Part shown: piece by piece, positions 58,289 to 64,000 of the stretch
How positions within the stretch are numbered: position 1 is the stretch's first letter
How the letters are laid out: the number at the start of each line of letters is the position of its first letter
Source: Acholoe squamosa
Lineage: Eukaryota > Annelida > Polychaeta > Phyllodocida > Polynoidae
DNA: 64,000 nucleotides
Assembly: GCA_949317995.1 (NCBI GenBank)
Contig: OX439039.1
Coordinates: 13,011,282-13,075,281, forward strand
Reading direction: 5' to 3'
Program-made: the position numbers and the translations under genes
The notes under the pieces: model-generated
What the model was told of the DNA's origin: nothing
The model's database searches: none
The model's input: the letters and a program-made list of their open reading frames with translations, nothing else

Positions 58289-61200
58289 CTGCAGGTAAGT
58301 TTCCCTTTTTACCCCGCGGGGGGGGGCCCCTCTCAGGTAAGTTTACTATGAAAGAAGGTAAAAGGCGCCTTCCCCTTCCTTTCCATGCCTTTTCTTGCCC
58401 TTTTTCTTGCTCTAGTGGAGCCATAGGTTGGTCCTCCCTCTTCCCTTCTCCCACCGCGGCGGCAGTTGCCATGGTAATCCCGCCGGGGCCCGGATGTGGC
58501 GGGAAACCGCTCTCCTCCTCTAGGTGGCGCACCGGTGGCACCCCCACCGCGGTGGCGGCAGGTGGCGCCACCGGAGAGCTGAGCCACCGCTCGGGGGCCC
58601 AGACCGCCCGGGCCTCCCCAGCACCCTCCTCCCGAGGCTTCTCCACTTTCTTCAGTAGGTCATAATGCACTATCCTCCTCTTCCGTCCCATCTGGATCTC
58701 CCATACAGGACCCCCTAGGCTCCTGAGAATTTTCCAAGGCCCTGACCAAGGGCACATGAAGTTGGGGCACTTGCCTACTTCTTTCCGGGGGACCATATAG
58801 TAGACCGTGTCCCCTACCTCTAGCGGCTCCCCCCGTACCCGGATGGAGTAATTCCTTTCCTGACGACGGACCGCCCCCCCCATCTGCCGGAGGGCATACG
58901 CATGCCCTCTGGCCATCCTTCCTTGTAATTCCGCGGCGTAGTCAACGTAGTCGTCGGGTTTCCCTCCCACGAAGTCTGGTTGCGGGTACAACAGGTTACC
59001 AGGCAAAAGAGTTTCTCTTCCCAGCATCAGAAAGTTGGGGGTTTGGTTAGTGGAGGCTTGGACTGAAGACCTATACGCAGCCATTACGTATGGCAGTTGC
59101 AGATCCCAATCCGTCTGGTCCTCAGCCACCGACATGGCCAGCATCGACTCCACAGTACGATTGCAACGCTCCACTAACCCATCGGATTTAGGATTATAGG
59201 GGCAAGTGTGCGTCTGCGCCACTCCCAGCAACCGGTGCACCTCCTGGAACATCCGAGCCTGAAAGTTTCGACCTTGATCCGTGTGGATCGTGCCCGGGGG
59301 CCCCAGCCGGCACACCACCTCCGTTACGAAGGCCCGAGCCACCGTCTCCGCTTCTTGGTCCGGTAGGGGGACTGCCTCCGCCCATCGCGTAAAATAATCC
59401 ATGACGATAAGGATGTGCTTGTTCTTACGCGGGGTGCGCGGGAGAGGACCCATAAGGTCCATAGCCATGCGTTCCAATGGGAACGCTACCGGTACATGCC
59501 GCATCATGGCTCGAGGGGGATGGGGCGCCGCCTTACGGCTCAGACACTGGGGGCAAGAGGCCAGCCACTGCACCACATCCCTCCTATAGTCGGGCCAATA
59601 GTAGGCCTGCTGGAATCGCCTCAGGGGCCGGGCCCGACCAAAATGGCAGCTCAACGGGGCCCCATGCACCCCGGCCAAAACCTCCTCCTTCTTACTATCC
59701 GGCACCACTACTTGCAGGAAGGTGCGGCCGCCCGGCTCCCACCATACCCTACAGAGTACACCGCCCTCCACCCTCAGCCGCGGAACCTGTGCCGCCAAGG
59801 CGCGCACGTCGTAGGCCTCCCCCGAGAGGGCATCCCTCGAGGGGACCTCGCCTTCCTCGATCCATTTCCGAACCCTGGTGAGTAAGGGATCGCCCTCCTG
59901 GGCCTTTCTCCAGGCCTCCCTTTGGTCCATAAAGATCCCGTCCGTCTCCTCGGCCGTCACTTCCAGGCCCACCCTCTCCTCTGCTCCCCTATCGGTGGCG
60001 GCTTCGCTACGAGTCACCGCACGACACTCGGCCAGGGCATCTATTGCCCCCTCGCTTGAGAAGTCCTCGAACAACGGAGACCCGGAGGGCTCCCCCATGC
60101 CGCATTGATTACACGGCCTCCGGGACAGCCCATCCGCGTTACCATGATCCTTCCCTGGGCGGTGCTCGATGACATGATCGAAAGTCTCCAATAACTGTAG
60201 CCACCTGGCTACCTGCCCCTCAGGTTCCTTGAAACTGGCCAACCACTTCAGGGCGGCATGGTCAGTCCTTATACGCACAGGGCGCCCTACCAAGTAGTGG
60301 CGGAACTTCTTCACCGCAAAAACCACCGCCAACAGTTCGCGGCGGGTGACACAGTAATTCCTCTCACATCTACTCAATGTGCGACTGGCGTAAGCTAAGG
60401 GCCGCTCCCGACCATCCTGCACTTAAGTCAGAACAGCCCCCAGCCCCAGGTTGCTGGCGTTGGTGTCCACCAGGAGCCGTCCCTCTGCCATCGGGTAGGC
60501 TAGGATAGGGGCACTCACTAACTTATCCTTGAGCACCTGGAAAGCTTCCGCACAGTCTCGGTTCCAGGAAAATTTCTTGTCCTTCTCGGTTAGTTCCGAG
60601 AGCGGCCTGGCTATCGAAGCAAACCCCGGCACAAAGCTACGATAGTAGCCACACAGGCCTAGAAAGGAGCGTACTTCTGTCACTGAGGTAGGCACCGGCC
60701 ACTCCGACACGGCAGCTATCTTCTCAGGGTCCGTGCCAATCCCGTTCCTGTCGATTCTGTGCCCCAGGAAGCTCACCTGTTCCCGTACTAGCTGGCATTT
60801 GGTGGCCTTTATCTTCAACCCGGCCTCCTGGAGGCGTCCCAGGACCAACTCCAGTCGCTCCGCATGCCCCTCCAAGGTCTCGGAGAATACAATGATGTCG
60901 TCCAAGTACACCAAACACACCGTCCATTGGAGACCCCTCATGACAATTTCCATCAGCCTTTCGAATGTCCCGGGGGCATTACATAGCCCGAAGGGCATTA
61001 CGCGGAATTGAAACAACCCCCGGTGGGTCACGAAAGCTGTCTTGGGCTTAGCGTCCTCCTCCATAGAGACCTGCCAATACCCTGACGCCAAGTCAATGGT
61101 GCTAAACCAACAGGCTCCGGACATTGAGTCTAAAGAGTCGTCTATCCTGGGGAGAGGATAAGCGTCTTTCACTGTGACCGAGTTCAATCGTCGGTAGTCG

Positions 61201-62192
61201 ACACAAAATCTGACACGGCCATCCTTCTTCTTCACGAGGACCACTGGGCTCGCCCATGGGCCCGAAGCTGGTTCGATCACTCCCTGTTGGAGCATCTTGT
61301 CCACCTCCTGATCGACAACCGCCCGCCTGTGTGGGGCTAGCCTGCGGGGCGCCATCTTTATGGGGGCCGCCTCCCCAGTGTTAATCGAGTGTGTCACCAC
61401 GTCTGTATGGCCCATGTCCTCATCCCCCTCTTGAAATGCCGCCCTGTTACGCTCTAACAACCGTATCCATACAGGATCCTTCTCCACTTTAGTTCCCCCT
61501 AGTAAGACGGTTATGAGGTCGTCGCCCGTACTGTCCCGACTGGCCCCGGAGCCCCCTGAGTTATCCTCCGTTACCAGCCGGCACACGGGCTTGCCTACTA
61601 ACTCCACCTGACCCAGGTGCATACCCCGGTAGACCGTGACAGGGTTAGGCCCCGGGTTACAGACCAACATGGGCACCTCGCCCCCTCTTGGCATGGACAC
61701 TGTGCGTCCCACCCGGATTCCCCTTGCGCCCTCCACTCGAGGTAAGCCTTCCACCATCACTTCCTCCCCTTCAAACTCTGGTGAGACACGGCCCAGAATC
61801 ACCCGCTCGGTTGCGCCTCCCACCACCTCCGTAGCAACGCTCACTATCCTGCAACTGCCATCCACGACCTCCCTTGGCCATAACAACTTGCCTTCTGCTA
61901 GGTTTATGGTGGCCCGCGTCTCCCGCAGAAAATCGGCGCCTAGGAGCCCTGACGCCGCAATGTCAGCGATAATAAATGAAGCGCGTTCATTCCTTGACCC
62001 GCATTGCAGGACCGTAGAAACCTTGCCCTCCACCTGGAGTGGTTTTCCATCGGCGGTGTGAAATGCCGAAGTGACCGGAGCCACCTGTCCAGGGGATCCC
62101 GCCCCCTTCCACCATGCCGTGGACAACAAGTTGCTAGTTGCCCCGGTGTCCACCACAAGATGGATGGAATGTCCCCATAGCACCCCCTCCAC
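58128..62192 (-). CDS. Gypsy B pol (protease, RT, RNase H, integrase)
   Basis: Fossil virus-like pol in a different frame from gag. Order: aspartic protease with VVDTGATSNLLS and LLGADFL; RT with FSTIDLASGYWQV and the YLDDIIVFS active site; RNase H with DTNASNLGLGAVL, TRRELLAVVF and TDHAALKW; integrase with an HHCC zinc finger (VHGAPLSCHFG...CPQC), the DDE triad (MDLMGPL, HTDQGRNF, GLVERCNRT), and a C-terminal GPY/F-type module (WSGPWKILRSLGGPVWEI). All domains are complete in content. There is about one break in this region. No chromodomain is seen after the GPY/F module; Pro-rich tail instead. Confidence 0.9.
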
Positions 62193-62287
62193 CTCTAGGC
62201 CGTTTCCGCTCTTTTCTTTCCGTCCCAGCCATTCTCTCTGCCTTTCGACCCCCTGGGCCTCCCCCCGGCTGGCGGGGGAGACCCCGT

Positions 62288-63664
62288 CTAGTTTCCCGAC
62301 GGCTTGCCCTCAGCATCCCTTTTCTTTGCCGCTTCCACTCGCTTCTTCCAGGCCGGGCAGTTACGTTTAAAGTGGTCTTCAGCCCCACACTCAAAGCATG
62401 ACCTCCGCGGCCCCATCGGTGAGGTCCCGGTCTTGGGTACCTGGCCCCCTCTAATTTCGGTAGTTAGACCCGCCAGCCTTTCCTTGATCTCAGACATCTC
62501 CTCGGCCATGGACAGTGACGCGGCGCGGACCTGCTTACTTTTCTCCCGCTCCTGTTTTAGGTATGCCTCCGCTTGTACCCCCCTCTCCACAGCCTGGAGC
62601 AAATTCTTTGTTTCTCCCTGATATATCCAGTTACGGAGTTCCCCATCATCTAAGCATTCCACGAACCTGTCCTTGGCCATCACGTCCACCGTTGTCGCGT
62701 CTGCGTTAGGGTATGACAGACGGACCAATCGGGATATCTCTTCGGATAACGTCTGGAGCTCTTCTCCCGGCTTCCTCACTCGGGTGCGGAGCAGGGCCTT
62801 GTACGACTCTACCTGGCTTTGAGGTTGGAACCGGTTTATCAGTGCCTCCCTCAACAGTTTGTACCCATTCTCTGATGCTGGTTTCACGGCTGCGAGCAAC
62901 CGTCTCGCCACCCCCGACAAACTGATCCCTAGGAAGGTCCCTGCTTCTTTCTCCGACCATCGGTTGGCTAAGACACAGAGGTCAAAATGCGAGAGGAACT
63001 CCTCCAGGTCACCTGACCCGTCATACTTTCCCGGCATCACGATGGGCTTGCGGGCGGGGCTGTCACCCCCGGCCCCTGGGGCCTCCTCCCCAGGAGTAGG
63101 GAGATCCCCCACCCCCACTGGCGATGTACCCTCTCCCCTGTACTCGAATGAGGGGGTGTTCCTCCGATCCCTAGATAGCTCCGGCCCTCTCCTCTCCTCC
63201 CACTGATCACCCGCTCCCGAGTTACCGCCTTCTGTTGTTCTCCCCGTTCTCTCTTGTTTCCAATAAGTATCCCCTCCGGTGGGACCACCGGCTCCACCGC
63301 TTGCACCACCGGGTGTACCACCGGACGCCCCACGGAACGGATTATAACCCCTCCTGGCGAAACTTCCACCAGCCCCAACTTGTGATTTAGCCGCTCCGTC
63401 CAAGAGCTCCCCCAACTCCTTCTCCCCCGATTTATCCTCCTCTCTCTTCCACTCCTGCCAATTTGTAGCATCTTTCCGCACTCCATACCACCTTTTACCA
63501 CCACCGGTCAAGTCGGCGGAACCACCGGACGCCACCGGGCCGCCGTTTTGCATCTGTCTCTGAAATAATATCTCCTCGTCCACTATTTCCACTAGAGATC
63601 CTTTCCTTCCCTGACCTAGACCTCCTTCCTCCCCTCCACTATAGTCACTATCAGCCTTATCCAT
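62288..63664 (-). CDS. Gypsy B gag with CCHC zinc knuckle
   Basis: 458 codons from ATG at 63664 (MDKADSDYSGGEEGG) to the stop at 62288. N-terminal 190 residues are Gly/Ser/Arg-rich; residues about 200-370 are a retrotransposon gag domain (KYDGSGDLEEFLSHF, then GISLSGVARRLL, RFQPQSQVESYKALL); residues about 375-410 form a short helix; the nucleic-acid-binding CFECGAEDHFKRNC (CX2CX4HX4C) is near residue 430. It looks whole. Pol follows in another frame, as is common in the family (frameshift or read-through). Confidence 0.9.
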   Translation of the reverse strand: MDKADSDYSGGEEGGLGQGRKGSLVEIVDEEILFQRQMQNGGPVASGGSADLTGGGKRWYGVRKDATNWQEWKREEDKSGEKELGELLDGAAKSQVGAGGSFARRGYNPFRGASGGTPGGASGGAGGPTGGDTYWKQERTGRTTEGGNSGAGDQWEERRGPELSRDRRNTPSFEYRGEGTSPVGVGDLPTPGEEAPGAGGDSPARKPIVMPGKYDGSGDLEEFLSHFDLCVLANRWSEKEAGTFLGISLSGVARRLLAAVKPASENGYKLLREALINRFQPQSQVESYKALLRTRVRKPGEELQTLSEEISRLVRLSYPNADATTVDVMAKDRFVECLDDGELRNWIYQGETKNLLQAVERGVQAEAYLKQEREKSKQVRAASLSMAEEMSEIKERLAGLTTEIRGGQVPKTGTSPMGPRRSCFECGAEDHFKRNCPAWKKRVEAAKKRDAEGKPSGN

Positions 63665-63697
63665 CCTTTGTAAATGCGCGGGTTCGTAAAAGCAACA

Positions 63698-63712
63698 ACA
63701 CCGCTGTCACCA
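63698..63712 (-). other. Primer-binding site of Gypsy B (candidate)
   Basis: Directly next to the 5' LTR, minus strand reads TTGGTGACAGCGGTG; TGG is the complement of a tRNA CCA end. The matching tRNA was not identified. Confidence 0.6.
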
Positions 63713-63713
63713 A

Positions 63714-64000
63714 TGTAGTAAACACAAAAAGGACCAGACGCAGCCAATAAAGTTTGATAACAGTAGAAGGTGTTTGGTTTATTTCTTTCTGGCCTTATCA
63801 CTAACAGTTCTCATTAATTGACATCAATTATCCTTGCTTGTATTGAGATGCACCACCCTTGCAGGTCTCCACCGATCGCAACCACCGAACCCGGAGTCAC
63901 CGACCACACTTCTGCCACCTGCAAGTCTCTTATTGCCCTCCCCTCTCGCGACCACCGGACCGCCCTTATATGGCGTCACTAAATGTGACGTCACCGGTCG
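63714..64000 (-). repeat. Gypsy B 5' LTR, partial
   Basis: Starts at TGTAGTAAACAC and matches 53415 onward to the window edge. The target-site duplication on the far side is outside the window (left flank is GGTAT). Confidence 0.93.

Larger units (their letters stand above)
53415..64000 (-). mobile_element. Ty3/Gypsy LTR element B with accessory region (5' LTR cut by window end)
   Basis: Minus strand, right to left: partial 5' LTR (63714-64000), primer site, gag, pol, a 4-kb accessory coding region, purine tract, 3' LTR. The two LTRs are identical over the 287 bp that can be compared apart from one short length difference, so insertion is very recent. It is inserted in the LINE. The element is almost whole, with one clear break in pol and perhaps one or two more in the accessory region. 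At more than 10.5 kb it is long for a Ty3/Gypsy element. Confidence 0.93.

Noticed and set aside
1-64000. tRNA and rRNA genes
   Set aside because: Scanned for T-loop GGTTCGA-type boxes with matching A boxes and for rRNA cores; none convincing.

Overview
Metazoan genomic DNA, most likely from a marine invertebrate. Evidence: intron-bearing animal genes (gamma-butyrobetaine dioxygenase, SLC25A46), an AT-rich background, short to medium introns packed with MITEs, Ty3/Gypsy LTR elements and a LINE. The exact phylum cannot be fixed from the sequence. No prokaryotic gene, tRNA, rRNA or CRISPR array was found.

Layout. (1) 1-5.2 kb: 5' part of a Ty3/Gypsy element on the minus strand (gag, then protease-RT-RNase H running off the left edge), with repeat-rich leader DNA. 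(2) 6.4-13.8 kb: gene-free repeat land with a 67-bp satellite-like array, a Harbinger-type MITE, a 300-bp near-perfect palindrome flanked by oppositely oriented 20-bp minisatellites, an 18-bp array, and a MITE carrying a 5'-truncated LINE. (3) 14.4-28.8 kb: two tandem 7-exon gamma-butyrobetaine dioxygenase (BBOX1-like) genes on the plus strand, about 467 and 466 aa, with identical exon lengths (except exon 1) and phases. Copy 1 keeps the HxD...H iron triad; copy 2 has HxE and Thr in place of the distal His although its frame and splice sites are intact. (4) 28-34 kb: MITEs. (5) 34.3-48.2 kb: a complete 8-exon SLC25A46 gene on the minus strand (465 aa), its introns loaded with DNA-transposon derivatives. 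(6) 49.7-51.1 kb: a TATA-containing segment and an inverted copy of a repeat that also lies in SLC25A46 intron 1, so that SLC25A46 exon 1 sits between inverted repeats. (7) 51.2-53.4 kb: decayed LINE reverse transcriptase split by a 237-bp MITE and then cut by (8) 53.4-64 kb: a very young Ty3/Gypsy element on the minus strand (3' LTR, a 4-kb accessory coding region with C2H2 fingers and a Lys/Arg/Glu-rich coiled coil, pol, gag, PBS, partial 5' LTR).

How the genes work together: the BBOX1-like enzymes would make L-carnitine, which feeds mitochondrial fatty-acid oxidation; SLC25A46 is an outer mitochondrial membrane factor. There is no sign that they are co-regulated. The most interesting points are the BBOX paralogue with an altered iron site plus a gene-conversion-like exon 1 patch, the accessory region of the right-hand Gypsy element, the composite palindrome at 11.3-12.6 kb, and the inverted repeats around SLC25A46 exon 1.
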